Source: Shinisaurus crocodilurus (taxonomy: Eukaryota; Chordata; Lepidosauria; Squamata; Shinisauridae). From it: a stretch of 64,000 nucleotides of DNA. Numbering within the stretch: the stretch's first letter is position 1; the number at the start of each line of letters is the position of its first letter. The DNA is taken from the NCBI GenBank assembly GCA_021292165.1, contig CM037877.1, positions 82,367,691-82,431,690 on the forward strand, in the 5' to 3' direction. A model generated the notes under the pieces. The model worked only from the letters and a program-made list of their open reading frames with translations, had not been told where the DNA came from and did no database searches. This document shows, one piece after another, positions 34,369 through 45,978 of the stretch. A program made the position numbers and the translations under genes.

Positions 34369-36195
34369 TCCACCAGCTGCTTGAAGATGCTGCAAATAGA
34401 GAATGCCTTTATTTCACACCCAATTCCTTTTAATATTTGGTATGTGTCAGGGTTTTCTTTTTATTTTGACAGCATTGATAGCTGATGCTGAATGGTATGT
34501 TGCAGCACTTTTCAGTCTTTCCACCTTGAGGGAATATTTTCCAAATCTACATCTGCCAAGAAGTTTCTGCATCAATGTTGCCTAGGACTGTAGAACCTAT
34601 TCTAGGATGTATATCCAGTCCATGTAGAGCTGTGTTGGGCCTCAAAATCACCACTGAGAAAAGAGACAATATCCTAGTAAAGGTCTGTTCAGAAGGTAGA
34701 GTAGGATATACTGGTAGATCTCTGGCTGATTTGCAGTAGTTCAGCAAGGTTCCCCAACTTCCAATTGTTTAACAATAGCAATTTGTATGTCTAAATTACA
34801 GTGTTAGAATCCCAGATAACTTGGATGTAGATTAGTATTTGTGTATGCATGTCATCCCAGTGTATGGCTCGGGGATTATAGCAGGTAACTGGCTCTGTCC
34901 CCTCAGCCACCATGTTGCACCTGGCTCCAGTTGGTGGACCTCAGGGTTTTAATAAAAACCAGACTAGATCCCGTGAGTCTTAAGTCTGCTTCGCCTGTCC
35001 TAGAACACACGAAATCTTCTCCTATGGGCAGAATCAAACAAACTCCCTCCATCAACTAAAAGCTTCCATCAGTGGAACAGGGAGGACATGATTTTTGGTG
35101 ATTCCCTGTTCCCTGTCTCTACAAATTTCCTCTGGAGGGTTGGGGGACTTTAGGGAGGGATGGGGGCTACTGAAGGAAGGGGGAAATCACTGCAACACTC
35201 TCCCTATTCTGCTGATGGAAGTCTTCGGTTGCCAGAGAGAGTGAGTTGGATTCTGCCCATCATCTGCACTTCATGGAAGATCTGTAGTTGCTGGCAAACT
35301 GACTTTCACCTTTTCTTCTCATTAAGGAACCCAATAAGCTTTCAAAGAACTTAATGTTCCCAGAAAAATAGACTGAAAATTATGGTTACACCATAAGTAA
35401 TACTGTTCAGTGGTTGGCATGCAAGCTATTTAATGTTAGGTATTAACATTAGACAGTTGATGTGTACTGGCATTTTAAAATGTTGTACGGTTTGATAGAT
35501 AACATGCAATGGTAATTATTATGCAACAGCTGACAGCTTATGAATTCCAGTTTGAAGCAAGCCAAAATCAAAACAATTAGAGATGCTAACAAATCTAAAG
35601 CATCCAAATGTTTAATTTTGTGTTTAAATTTTCACAAATTGAAAATTAGAATTTTGCTCTGTCATTTTTCATTTGAGATGTTGAATGGCAAAATGGGGGT
35701 GGGGGGCATATCAACAGTTTTGCAAGCTTTCAGGAATTAATTTTTGGATCAAGATATAGAAGGAATGGAAGAATGATATTCAACCTGTTGTCTCCGCTTC
35801 CCCCCAAATTTTTGGCAACAAGTCTTCCCTGCACTTCCTGTTCAATACTAATCTATGCAATCAGCAGTGCTATGCACTGCAGTTTAGAAAGATTCTTGCA
35901 AGGCTACTCTTAGACATGATTTATTGCAACTTAAGTATGCTTAATTTTCCCCTGATTATGCCGTATGGCTCCCAACCAGAGATATCTGAGTAGTAATGTG
36001 TGGAGAAAAATTGAGCAAAGTGATCCAAGAGGGAATAGGAAAAGGAAATATTCCCGTGTGCATTGAGAAACATGATGCATTTTCACCTGCCCTGTGCAGA
36101 TTTAGTGGGCATCATGGGTGCACATCTACCTGCACATACACAACCATTCCCTGTGGGTCTGGACCTACATCTGCATGTTTTAACTGTCTTTTGTT
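34369..36195. other. Unassigned intergenic DNA
   Basis: No exon, RNA or element is recognised over 1.8 kb. A palindromic-looking word pair at about 35,420-35,460 (GTTAGGTATTAACATTAG) is short. Composition is average for the window. Confidence 0.45.
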
Positions 36196-36252
36196 ATATT
36201 TTGTGTGTCTGTGTGTGTGTGTGTGTGTGTGTATGCACACACACACACACAA
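36196..36252. repeat. (GT)n-(AC)n compound microsatellite
   Basis: A run of GT units ends in ATG and is followed by a run of CA/AC units, so the two halves are inverse. It abuts the long palindrome that follows. Confidence 0.95.
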
Positions 36253-36256
36253 ACAC

Positions 36257-36450
36257 AGAATGTAATTACATACATATAGTATGTAAATATACATATATGC
36301 ATAGAGGTATCTCTTGATATGGTAAGCGATATATAAACTGATTAAATTATATATATATAATTTAATCAGTTTATATACCGCTTACCATATCAAGAGATAC
36401 CCCTATGCATATATGTATATTTACATACTATATGTATGTAATTACATTCT
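36257..36450. repeat. Near-perfect palindrome with two 97-bp arms and no spacer
   Basis: The sequence folds about a centre between 36,353 and 36,354. The 97-bp arms differ at only two positions (GAGG versus GGGG, and GCGAT versus GCGGT). The centre is an AT-only stretch built on ATTATATATATATAAT. Its arms carry GTAAGCGGTATATAAACTG, like the end of some LINEs, so an inverted duplication of a LINE tail is one origin. A MITE is another possibility, but no target duplication can be defined. Arms without a spacer are genetically unstable, so the structure is probably young. Confidence 0.95.
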
Positions 36451-38160
36451 CTCTGTGTTAAAACATATATTTGAACTGTGGTTTTTAGTATTTTGTATGC
36501 AAAATGTTTAGAGATTTATTATATTAAGTGGCATATAGGCGTTATAAATAAAATAAATGTGTCAACCAGCTTACCAACGTTCAGTGGCATCCAGTGCTTT
36601 CTTGCACATGTGAAAGGTGGATCTCTCTCTGGGTCCTTTTTTTTCCTTCTCAGCAGGGAGCCAGATTCCTTGCAAATCTGTGCACTTAAAATAGCTGTTC
36701 CATGCATCAGGTTCCAGAGACATGTCAATTGCTGGACCACGATATATACATCTCCTCTACTTAGCTTAAAATCCTTTAGTAAACAAGCTAAAGACAAACA
36801 AATAATCATCAAAGGCAGTAGTATATTATTCATACATGTGGATTTCAGGTACAACAAAGAAAAGTTGCTTTCAGAACAGTCACAGAAGGACCTTTCCCCA
36901 GTCTGTGAAATTGTCACATCTTTTCAAGCTCTACTTAAAGGGTGCACCACTTCATTACTCTTAAACTAAATGACAACACTCAGAGCTGCATTAACATTGT
37001 ACCGCACTATGCCTAATTTAGTTCCTTCATTAAAAATTATTGGAGAGAAAACACAGTCATTAAACATTTTGCACTTACTAGATGGCTCCTGATCCTTTTT
37101 GAAATAAAATCTGTTTTAAGGAGAGAAAGGATGATGTGACCCAGAATTACTATTTGTTTCCATGCTTCATTAAAAAAAAAAAAGCGGATTGGGCACAGTG
37201 CAATATTTGCATTGCATCTGCCTCAAGCAAATATAACTTGAATGCCAGGCATTCCTAACCTTTCAGGAGTCATTGAATACAGTACTAAGAAACTTTCCTT
37301 TTAAACATTTGCATTGCAAAAATGTAAGTGAAAATGGTAGGCAGCCCCAATAACATGAACTCTGAGGTGCGATAGTTGTAGCTCACTTTCTAAATTATGT
37401 AATGCTTCCCTGCTTCTTTGTTTCTATTATCTGTTTGAATATTATGCAGTAGGCATGCATGGGCAGGGGAGACATTATGCCTAGTCAAATCCTACATTGA
37501 GAGTTTACCATTCATTTTGTCAGACTGTCTCAATAACATACTGTTCTATTCTTGAACTTTGGGTCATTTTTCTCAGATCTTTATAGCAAGGTGGGTTTAA
37601 AACAACTCATTCTATTAGCAATAATTTATATAATTAAACATCTTTCATTATGCTACCTTGCTTAGGACACTATTAGCTGTCATAGTTAACTCAATACAAT
37701 AACATCTTTTTAAAGTAATAAAGCCAATAATTTCTCTTGTTTTCTGACTGAATCAGTATGAATAGTACTAACTATTCTTAATACCACATTGTATCTCTAA
37801 GCTCTTCACAGTGTTTTGCAATATTGAGGAATAAGTGCTGTCCTTAATTTTCCAGTCGCTGTCAAAAGCACATTGAGAAATATGCTTTAAAATACTATTT
37901 ATTGATGAGAAAAAATATTTATGGATTTTTAAATGTATGGATTATGAATATTCACAAGTAATTATGAATTGTAAATTGTAAATGTCTACATGCTACAGAT
38001 TACATGAATTATGTTGTTGCTTTAAACGAATATATATACTAATCTTAAAAATATGATGCATTTTGCATGTATTAACATGGCCTTTTAATTCAGCATTGAT
38101 TGTGAATAAACAAGATCTTGAAAATAATGGAAATAAAGCCATGTGAGCTATTAGGTATCA
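36451..38160. other. Repeat-poor AT-rich DNA, candidate conserved non-coding element at its right end
   Basis: 36,500-36,550 has a LINE-like tail (GTGGCATATAGGCGTTATAAATAAAATAA-like words). The rest lacks repeats. Long open frames cross each other on both strands at 36,478-36,969 without a domain. At 37,840-38,150 the sequence is AT-rich and complex, with ATGATGCATTTTGCATGTAT (octamer/POU-like) and several TAATTA-type words. That composition is common in deeply conserved enhancers. Conservation cannot be judged from one sequence. Confidence 0.35.
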
Positions 38161-38565
38161 TCATGGCTGCTGCTCTTCTTCCAGGTCCGCGGCTTACCCA
38201 GATATTGTCCTGTTCACGGTGGTGCAGGGTCAGAGTTCCAGGGATTCAGGATCAGTACTAGAGCTGGGAAAGCCTAGAAAACATGGAAAAACTTGGGGGG
38301 GGGATATTTCCCCCCTGTTTTTTCCCCCAAGGACCATTTTTGTTTTCCCCTAAAAAATGGAACAATTTTGGATTATGAAATTTTTTCTTTTAGAATTTAA
38401 GACGTGGTGTTTATATATTGTTACCTAGCCTTTACTCCTCCCAAAACGAATTCTAAAAACTATACAATAAGAAGACTTTTATAGAAAGACAAGAGACGTA
38501 AAATGTTTGGAAATAATGAAGCCTTGGAGAAAAATATGTTTTTAATCCTCTCTAAAGGAGTCCTA

Positions 38566-38811
38566 GCATATTTATTTTTATTTATTTATTATATTTATAT
38601 CCTGCCTTTTTTCCTGCAAGGAACACAAGGCGGCTTACATAATCCTCCTCCTCCTCCTCTCCATTTTATCCTCACAACAACCCTGTGAGGTAGGTTAGGC
38701 TGAGAGTCAGTGACTGGCCCAGTGGGTTTCATGGCCAAGCGGGGACTAGAACCTGGATCTCCCGAGTCCCAGTCCAACACTCACCACTACGCCACACCGG
38801 CTCTCAGTGTT
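38566..38811 (-). mobile_element. Sauria SINE, near full length
   Basis: On the minus strand it opens with AGAGCCGGTGTGGCGTAGTG, which contains a tRNA-like A box, then GTTCTAGTCCCCGC (B box). The conserved SINE body follows (GGCCAGTCACTGACTCTCAG, ACCTCACAGGGTTGTTGTGA, GGATAAAATGGAGAGG), then a TAAATAAATAAA tail. The tRNA head drives RNA polymerase III transcription, and mobilisation depends on a LINE with a related 3' end. This element supports a squamate origin for the window. Confidence 0.9.
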
Positions 38812-39129
38812 AGTAAGCATAGTTATTTCTTCTGTTCCTTATTAAAAATTATTATTAAAATTATTGATCTATGTATCTTTTACTGATTAAATATTTAGGA
38901 ATGCTTTAAATCATGCTAAGTTTCCCAACATGTGAGTAGAGTCACCGTATCATAATATGGAAGAAAATGTGCATTCTTGACAGTTTGGGTTTTGTTCTGT
39001 TGAGTCCAGGGAATTATTCAGTACCAAAGGCAAGGTCAGTAGGCAGTCCAAACACAAGGAGATCCAGAGGAGAAATGCAAGGCAGTAGCTTGGGAGCTGG
39101 TGTACAGACATTTTTCCAGCACTCTGTGC

Positions 39130-39859
39130 TAGGGATGCACAGACATTGTAAAATCCATTCCATCTAGGTAATTTTGTGGATTGTCAGGCGGCTTTTGTTC
39201 AGTCGTCATTCATTGATGGAATTGGATTTTGCACAAATTGGTGTGTATACAAATTTGCAAATTCCCCAACATACATAATTTCATGCTTTAGCCCAGGGGT
39301 TCTTAACCTGTGGGGTATGCCTCCCCAGGGGAGGTTTGGACTGACTCCAGGGGAGGTGTGAGTAGCCCCTCAACTATAAATTGTTTATTTTACAAGTGCA
39401 TAGCAGCATAGCTTGGCAGTTGGCCCAACCTTCTTTCTTTCTACTAATCTTGGGAGCTACGCCGTTCATCTAAATGAATATGCTTCTTCTTTTTTTTAGT
39501 CCAGAGACAGAGCATAAACCAAAATGCAAACTCGTCCTGCCTAAGCCTACATTTTGGGCTGTTAACACATGGGAGGCATGGGTCATAAGATTTTTCACAA
39601 AGGAGGTGTGACACCAAAAAGGTTAAGAACCACTGCTTTAGCCTATGGGGAAATGCACATATTCGGTTGGTGGTTTTTTATTTTTCATATTTTTCAACAA
39701 CTAAATTTGCATATAATTACAGAAAATTTTTAAAAACGGTCTGCAAGTCCATGGAATCTACACAACTTGGGAAAAGCTGGTCAGCTGCAGAATCCGCAGG
39801 TTGGATTCTAAGAAATTCGAATTCATTTGAGTCCATTGTGGATTTCTCTGACATCCCTA
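39130..39859. mobile_element. TIR element of the 'tagggat' family, copy 2, with nested hAT
   Basis: TAGGGATGCACAGAC at the left mirrors TCTGACATCCCTA at the right. Inner words GGATTGTCAGGCGGCTTTTG and TTCATTTGAGTCCATTG match the 49,231 copy. The element is split by a complete hAT insertion at 39,294-39,635. Without it the element would be about 380 bp. Confidence 0.7.
39294..39635. mobile_element. hAT-type MITE nested in the preceding element
   Basis: Starts CAGGGGTTCTTAACCTGTGG and ends AAAGGTTAAGAACCACTG. It is flanked by a perfect 8-bp duplication, ctttagcc (39,286-39,293 and 39,636-39,643). It is 342 bp and non-coding. The insertion is younger than its host element. Confidence 0.9.
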
Positions 39860-39869
39860 CCTGTGCGTA

Positions 39870-40555
39870 GAACTGAATGCTTTTAGTTTAATTAAATAAA
39901 TATAATAACAATAATTTTAAGCCTGAGTCTTCAGAGCCCCACCAGGAGAATGGCTGCAGGCCATCAGTGCCAGTTGAGGAAAGGTCTACTCATGAATAGA
40001 GCCTTACTCACGAGCATACCTTTACTCATGAGTAATTCTTATTCATCAGGTGGGCACTTCTGCCTCTGGTAGCTGGCCAGGTGGCCACCTAGCCCACCTG
40101 GCATCTGCCTCTGAATCTGAGAGGGAGCTAACTATATAAAGAGGGATAGTATTGATGACTGTCTCTCCTGATGGCCAACAATCCCCCTAATCTGCCTCAA
40201 AGTCCATAGACACAAGCAGCTCCTCCATGATGTTGGGGGGGGGGGGGTTCCAGGTCATCCTCTGAAGACAAGTTATCTTGAAGAGTGCATAACAGAAACA
40301 AAAATTCAAAGTTACCCCCACTTTCCAATTGCCCACTAATGTGCTTTCTTGAACAAAGCTGGTGCTGTTCACTTTTTTCTGTCTCAAAATTAAATGTACC
40401 TAGCTCCTTTACACTCATGCTGCAAGTCCCAATAGAAACCAGAATGGATAAGTTTAGAGAAAGAGTGTGGTGGGGGAAACTAACAGCAGCCATATCTAGG
40501 AAAGATGACCTAACCATACCTGCTTGACCCTCCAGATTCTAGAAAATAATTGTGG
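39870..40555. other. Unassigned intergenic DNA
   Basis: A diverged piece of the dyad repeat is visible at 39,985-40,050 (CTACTCATGAATAGAGCC, TTACTCATGAGTAATTC). A G12 run lies at 40,236-40,248. No gene is recognised. Confidence 0.45.
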
Positions 40556-40559
40556 TAAT

Positions 40560-41018
40560 GTGAATTAATATCTTTCCAGGTGGGGACAGGTTATAAAGAA
40601 GGGGAGCTGCAGAAGTTTGTTCCAGAAAGTACAGCTGGATTGTAATTGCCCAACTCATGTCCCATGGAATGAAGGATGCCAACGGACAGAAGAAAGTGAG
40701 GGTGTACTTCTTCACACAGTGCATAGTTAAACTATGGAATTCACTTCCACAAGATGTAGTGATGGTGGGCACCAATTTGGATGGCTTTAAAAGGGTATTG
40801 GACAAATTCATAGAGGATAAGGCTATCAATGACTATGGCTATATGCTACCTTTCTGTATCAAAGGCAGTTGCTGGGGGACTTGGGCGGGAGGGTGCTGTT
40901 GCACTCATCTCCTGCTTGTGGGAGCCCATGGGCAGCTGGTTGGCCACTGTGTGAACAGACTGCTGGACTAGATGGATCCTTGGTCTGATCCAGCATGGAT
41001 CCTCTTATGTTCTTATGA
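40560..41018 (+). mobile_element. CR1 LINE 3' end
   Basis: The reading FFTQCIVKLWNSLPQDVV followed by NLDGFKRVLDKFIED is the usual C-terminus of a reptilian CR1 ORF2. The 3' untranslated region then has CTGGTTGGCCACTGTGTGAA, GACTGCTGGACTAGATGG and CTTGGTCTGATCCAGCATGG. The end CTTATGTTCTTATGATTCT is the CR1 octamer tail. It is 5'-truncated, as most CR1 copies are, and lacks the catalytic reverse transcriptase domain. Confidence 0.9.
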
Positions 41019-41603
41019 TTCTAATTCCGTAGTAACAGGCATGGGAAGTGCAAATCACTTGTGAAAAATGTCCTCTCACTATTCTATGGAAGGTTTGTTT
41101 CACTGGTAAATTAATTTTGATATATGATTTTGATCATATAGGGATATGCTTAGTAAAGAAGACACATCTTTTTTACTATATAAGACAGCTGGGATTCAGA
41201 GAATCACACACGCAATTCTGTGCTGCCAAGTAATGTGTTTTGGCTTGTGTTTCTCAAACAGCATCTCACTATAGAGTGGTTCAGATTCCCCCCCCCCCCC
41301 CGTACATTGGATGCATGGTGGACAGTGGGAACATGCCTGCTGGCTGTATGCCAGAATGCTGATGCTTTCATTGGTCACATTCCAAAATGTTGACATCCCC
41401 ACTAGTGGACACGCATTCAGCTTGAATGAGAATGGCCTGTACATGCATGCAGCTCAATCTTGTGACCGGGAATCCTGATTGGCTCAGGGTTCCTGATTTG
41501 GAGGAAGAGCCCTATGCCCATACAGTGGTACACTTGTAGGGCCCTTTTTCATTAATGCTGTATGTATGACTGCTTGGGGTGGGGTGATAATTAGTGCCTA
41601 GGG
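41019..41603. other. Unassigned intergenic DNA
   Basis: A C13-14 run lies at about 41,288-41,301. No exon or named repeat is recognised. Confidence 0.45.
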
Positions 41604-41739
41604 CAGAGCTTTCCAACCTTGGGTCCCCAGATGTTGCTGGACTACAGCTCCCAGAATCCCTTGCCATTAGCCATGCTGGCTGGGTATCCTGGGAGCTGTA
41701 GGCCAGCAACATCTGGGGACCCAAGGTTGGAGAGCCCTG
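41604..41739. mobile_element. Palindromic hAT-type MITE with perfect target duplication
   Basis: Ends CAGAGCTTTCCAACCTTGGG and CCCAAGGTTGGAGAGCCCTG are inverted copies. The 8-bp flanks gcctaggg (41,596-41,603) and gcctaggg (41,740-41,747) are identical. The arms hold CTACAGCTCCCAGAATCCC and its mirror. This copy fixes the superfamily of the related MITEs as hAT. Confidence 0.92.
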
Positions 41740-41847
41740 GCCTAGGGTGTGGCTAGTGGGTGAGGTGCTACTTCCCCCTCCTGCATTCAGTAAATTTATG
41801 AGGTGGTTGCTTCTGACCAGCCCTTGTGCCACACATGGTTGGAACCA

Positions 41848-41960
41848 GACATTGTCATACTTAGAGTAGTGCCATTGAAATAAATGGAATTTGTTAGCCA
41901 TGATTAACTTAAGACCCATTGTTTTCAATGGGTCCACTCTAAGTATGACTAAGTCTGGTC
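41848..41960. repeat. Inverted-repeat element built on a 20-bp dyad
   Basis: CCAGACATTGTCATACTTAG at the left mirrors CTAAGTATGACTAAGTCTGG at the right, with CCCATTGTTTTCAATGGG as an inner dyad. It is about 113 bp and non-coding. It may be a relative of the abundant dyad family. Confidence 0.7.
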
Positions 41961-42859
41961 CAACCCATGGCAAACTACTTTTGAAATTTAGGGGGCTTTC
42001 AGAAGCAGTTTATGATATAGCAGCATAGTCTGCTGCTCAAAGGAAAAAGTCAAAAATCCCACAGAGCATGATGCGAAAGCCCTGAGGTGCAGCTAATGTT
42101 GCATCATGTCAATGTGCTGGAACACTGGTTCAATATCCCTGGCATTGTTACTTTTAGAACCAAATGAGATTATTATTAATGTGGGAGATAGGAAACATAA
42201 AAAGGTTAGTAAGCACAGTAGTTCACAGCTGTAATCACCTCCAGTGGTCATCGCTTGTTCTCCTTCCAGATCAGACTGGACAATTTCAATCCCAAAGTCA
42301 CAGCAGAGAAGGAAGGAGAAGACAGTGGAATTTACTATTTTACATGTGCTAGTTTTACTCATTTATTTATTTAATGTAAATTTATTTTAGGCCACCTTGA
42401 AGGGTATAATCCTTAGCATCTCAGGACCAATTTGTATGTGCCCCCACCCCCAACATAGGATAACTCCTCTGAATGAATACCTGGACAATACAGGTCCAGA
42501 AAGATCAGGTTGTTTAGTCTGAGACAGAAATAACTTGATCTTTTACAAACACATTGTAACTTCTCAGACGCCATCCTGCCATTCCTGCTTTTGTTGAGAA
42601 GTAATAGCCATTAGCTTTTTGTGAATGCCGTGGTTGCCAACCTGTGTTTCTGCAGATTTTTTTTTTGTACTGCTATAATGTTGCAGTGAGATATCATTAT
42701 CTGCACAAATGCTGTACAATACTTTGTACAGAATACTAGTGTGCAAGAATCATATAATAATGCTGAATAATGTCACTGAAATTACAGTTTAAATCTCTTC
42801 AGGAAGGACAGTTTTGTATGGGACCGATCAGTTCAACTGCATTAGGCTTTGAAATGACT
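41961..42859. other. Unassigned intergenic DNA
   Basis: A short inverse pair lies at about 41,988-42,075 (GGGGGCTTTCAGAAGC, GCGAAAGCCCT). A LINE-like tail, TAAATTTATTTTAGGCCACC, lies at about 42,375. No gene is recognised. Confidence 0.45.
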
Positions 42860-42945
42860 AAGATTGCAATCCTATACACATTTACCTGAGAGTAAGCTGT
42901 GCTGAAAGCAATGGCACTTACTTCTGAGTAGAGATGTACAGGATT
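42860..42945. repeat. Copy of the abundant ~85-bp dyad repeat, well preserved
   Basis: AGATTGCAATCCTATACACA, CCTGAGAGTAAGCTGTGC, GGCACTTACTTCTGAGTAG and AGATGTACAGGATTAC occur in the family order. Confidence 0.8.
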
Positions 42946-42999
42946 ACATGTACATTTATTTTGTGGGCCCTATTATTTCTGTAGGCTACTCTGATTGAA

Positions 43000-43440
43000 T
43001 ATAATGGGTTGGGATGGAGGAGAAATTCATTTGGTTTGCATTTTAATGTGAACTTACCTAATTTTGCACTTTCGAACCAATACATGAATGAACGAAAAGT
43101 CAGTTATTCGAAATTTACATGTCTCCAAATTTGCGGTGGAGTTTCCCAATCAAGAAATGTACCCAAAAATGTGTGTATTAGGGTAAAGTGCAAAAAATAT
43201 TAGTAAAAATAACATTAACATGCATTATATTATGAAAGTTGCTTGCAAAAATGTGTATATTAGGCAACAATGTATAAAAAAATGCATGTATTAGGAGAAA
43301 AGTGTACAAACATGCCTATGAATTCAAAGTTCAGGATAAACTGCAGTTAAGATTAGAAAAATTCTCAAAATTTGGGACAAACCAAATTTAAGATTGAAAA
43401 AATGAGAAACCAAAATTGACAGATTTGTCCATCCCTATGG
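43000..43440. mobile_element. Repeat with internal degenerate tandem units
   Basis: AATGGGTTGGGATGGAGG at the left has a partial inverse GTCCATCCCTATGGG at the right. Between them, variants of AAAAATGTGTGTATTAGG recur about every 35-60 bp (near 43,165, 43,248 and 43,280). It is probably a non-autonomous element. It is distantly like the 'tagggat' family, whose ends also read CATCCCTA. Confidence 0.5.
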
Positions 43441-43499
43441 GTAGACAGCTTTAGCAGAAAGTTTTTGGGTGAGGAGGACACTGGGTAGTATAAACATGG

Positions 43500-43900
43500 A
43501 CACTCTGTTTAATTGACAGAATAATCTGATGAAACAGATGAAAATGAGAGAATAGATGCTAGACCATCAAGTTAATTCCTCCATTTATTTTTTATGGGAA
43601 ACATAAACTTCTAACAAGATTTAATAAAATGTCTGTGCTGATAAAAGGAGAAATCTCATCTTAAACGTGTTTCTCAGCTTATCTAAATGCACATCAAGTG
43701 CCAATTTAGTATTTAAGCAATGCTTTTTCTTTCTTTCTTTCTTTTTCTTTTTTTTTTAAAAAACCCAGTCATTATTAACAAGTGATGGTTTTTGACTTAA
43801 TGACCTGGGGTGATGCCAATAGCATCTTACACTCTAGCAAACTGGTTGTTAACTTCATTAATGACCAATTTCTTCAGGATTATTGCTGTTATACATGAAA
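43500..43900. other. Candidate conserved non-coding element
   Basis: Repeat-poor, AT-rich and complex, with CAAGTTAATTCCTCCATTTA, CTTCATTAATGACC and CAGTCATTATTAACAAG. A T-rich run lies at 43,725-43,760. There is no open frame of note. The call rests only on composition and absence of repeats. Confidence 0.3.
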
Positions 43901-45088
43901 TTCAATGGCTTAGAAGAGAATTTGTATTTTTTTAAAAGGAAAATTAGCTGTAACATGCGTAGAGTTTTCTCTATGATTGCTTCCTGGTGGTTTTTGTTTT
44001 GTTTTTTATTTAATGTAAGTGCATTGAATCAGTGTGCTTGTCAACCACAAGGAACATGGGGACAGTGCCAACTATGTTGAGGGGAGGAAGAAAAAGGCAG
44101 ACACCAATACATGAAATTAAACTGGCCACGACAACTTTATGGAAGGATCATGGCAGCATGCATGCACTAGCTAAGACAAGTGTGGATTCCTAACTTCTCC
44201 TATAAGATATTCAGGTAGACTGGCCTGGGAGAGTGTGCCGCTGCACCCCTAAGATCAAGCCTAAACTACACCTGATGGGTGGTAACCTGTTCCACATGAA
44301 AGGGCAGATGTAAAGTAGAATCCACATACAAGCTGCATATAGCCAGTGGTGCCATCGGGGCAGGACTTTGGGGCAGAAGTACGGCCCCCCACTGAGCATA
44401 AGGAGCAGGAAGGTCCCCAAAATGCATCAGGGTTGGCTTATCACAGTTGTGACGTAAGCGAAGTAATACATATTATCATCTAAAGAGGAACCCTTGTCCC
44501 CTATAAGTCCTTTAGGTCCAGAGTCTAAAATGTCCTACCTACACCATGGCTTACGGCTCTGTTGGGTGGGTGTGGTTTATCACAGTCCAAGACAGCAGCC
44601 CTGTTCCAGCCCTGTGAGTGTTCTGCTGTCTTCCATCTCTGCTGAGGTGGTATCAGGTATCTGGCACTATTTCGGCGTACTTTTCCAAATCTGCACTGGT
44701 TCTTCTGCCAAATTTGTGCCAAGGGAGAAATAATCAATTTGCTATAGCCAAACTGAACCAATTAAACAAAAACAAGCAGCCCGTACCAATATAAAAGAAC
44801 AGCCCACAAGAAGGGGGGGGGCGGGGAAACAAATCACCCCCCCCTGAGTTAAACAGCTGATCAGGACTAGCAAAAAAAAAAAAATACAAATCCTTCCCAA
44901 CCCCCATAAAGAGTGATGAGACACAGTCCGTTTTGTTCCTCAGCTCCAAAGGACACATTGTGCTTTTTGGTGTGACTGGGAAATGGCACTTTTATATGCC
45001 CTCTTTTCACCTCCTACGCAGTGGTGCTGCTAGGTAATTGCAGACCTTGGACTTAATGGTCTTACGGCTCCAATTTAATGACATTGGG
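43901..45088. other. Unassigned intergenic DNA
   Basis: No exon or named element is recognised. Homopolymer runs are frequent at 44,810-44,885 (G, C and A). The 44,494-44,761 open frames overlap on both strands and have no domain. Confidence 0.4.
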
Positions 45089-45978
45089 AGGGTTCACACG
45101 ATACAATAAGCCACACTGCACAGAAAGCTATGCAGTGTGGCTTATAAGCCATCTTACCCCCAGTGTGCCTGAGAGATGATCGGGCACCTTGGGGGTAGAG
45201 TGCCCCCTCCTCCCCCCTCAGTCCTCCCACAGGACCCTGCAGGAGCACTGAGGTTCCCCCCTCCCCGCCGCCATTTGTCAGTGGCAGTGGGGAGTGGGGG
45301 GAGCAGGGATGAGATCTCTCACCTCGGCTGCAAGGAGACCTTGTGAGCTGGATGAGGGATGTTGCTGCTGCTGCTCCTTGCCACTGGCCCCACATGCACA
45401 GTAGCGGCGACAAGGAGCAGCGGATGAGTTGGCCAAGCAGATCAAAGCTCCCCCCCCCCCGGCTTGTGCTGTACCACTTGGTGGCTGCGATGCCAGGCGA
45501 GGGGAGCCGAGCCGAGCCGAGCCAATCCCGACAGAGAGGGCTTGCTTGTGAGCAAGCCTCTCTGCCAAGATTGACAGCAGTAGCGCCGGACCGGGTGTGT
45601 GTGTGGAGCTGAGCCACGCTGTGCTTGGAACAACTCAGGAGTTGGTCGAGCACAGCACGGCTTCTGACAGCCACCCCCAAGTGTCGCTGGGGCACCTTGG
45701 GGGCAGCTGTCAATGGCGGTCACCCACTAGCCGCTTAGCAAGAGCGGCAAACCTTTTTGCCGCTCTTGCCAAGTGGCTCTGTAGTGGTTTGGCTTAGCCC
45801 AGGGGTTATTGTGTTGTCCGAGTTTAGATGACACGGTGGGTAACAAACCCTACAGCAAGCAATGGGCTGTCAGGGTGGCTAGTAAGCTAAGAAGCTGGGC
45901 TTATAAGTCACCCTGAATAACCCATGGCAGATTTGGATGACACTACAACCCCCTGTGGCTTGTCATGTCATGTGAACC
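45089..45978. mobile_element. GC-rich non-autonomous element with GGTTCACA termini (probable)
   Basis: GGGTTCACACGATACAATAAG-like words at the left mirror GTCATGTCATGTGAACCC at the right, and AGCCACACTGCACAG is mirrored by CTATGCAGTGTGGCTTA just inside. The middle is strongly GC-rich and contains the words CTTAGCAAGAGCGGCAAA and TTTTTGCCGCTCTTGCC, another dyad. The 212-codon minus-strand frame and the competing plus-strand frames lie inside and are not genes. No target duplication could be read. Confidence 0.55.

Noticed and set aside
36478..36969. 163-codon frame (plus) overlapping a 132-codon frame (minus)
   Set aside because: No domain, no splice context and no codon pattern favouring either strand. 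Chance is sufficient in this length of sequence.
45075..45713. 212-codon minus-strand open frame
   Set aside because: It lies wholly inside a GC-rich repeat element and competes with frames of similar length on both strands.
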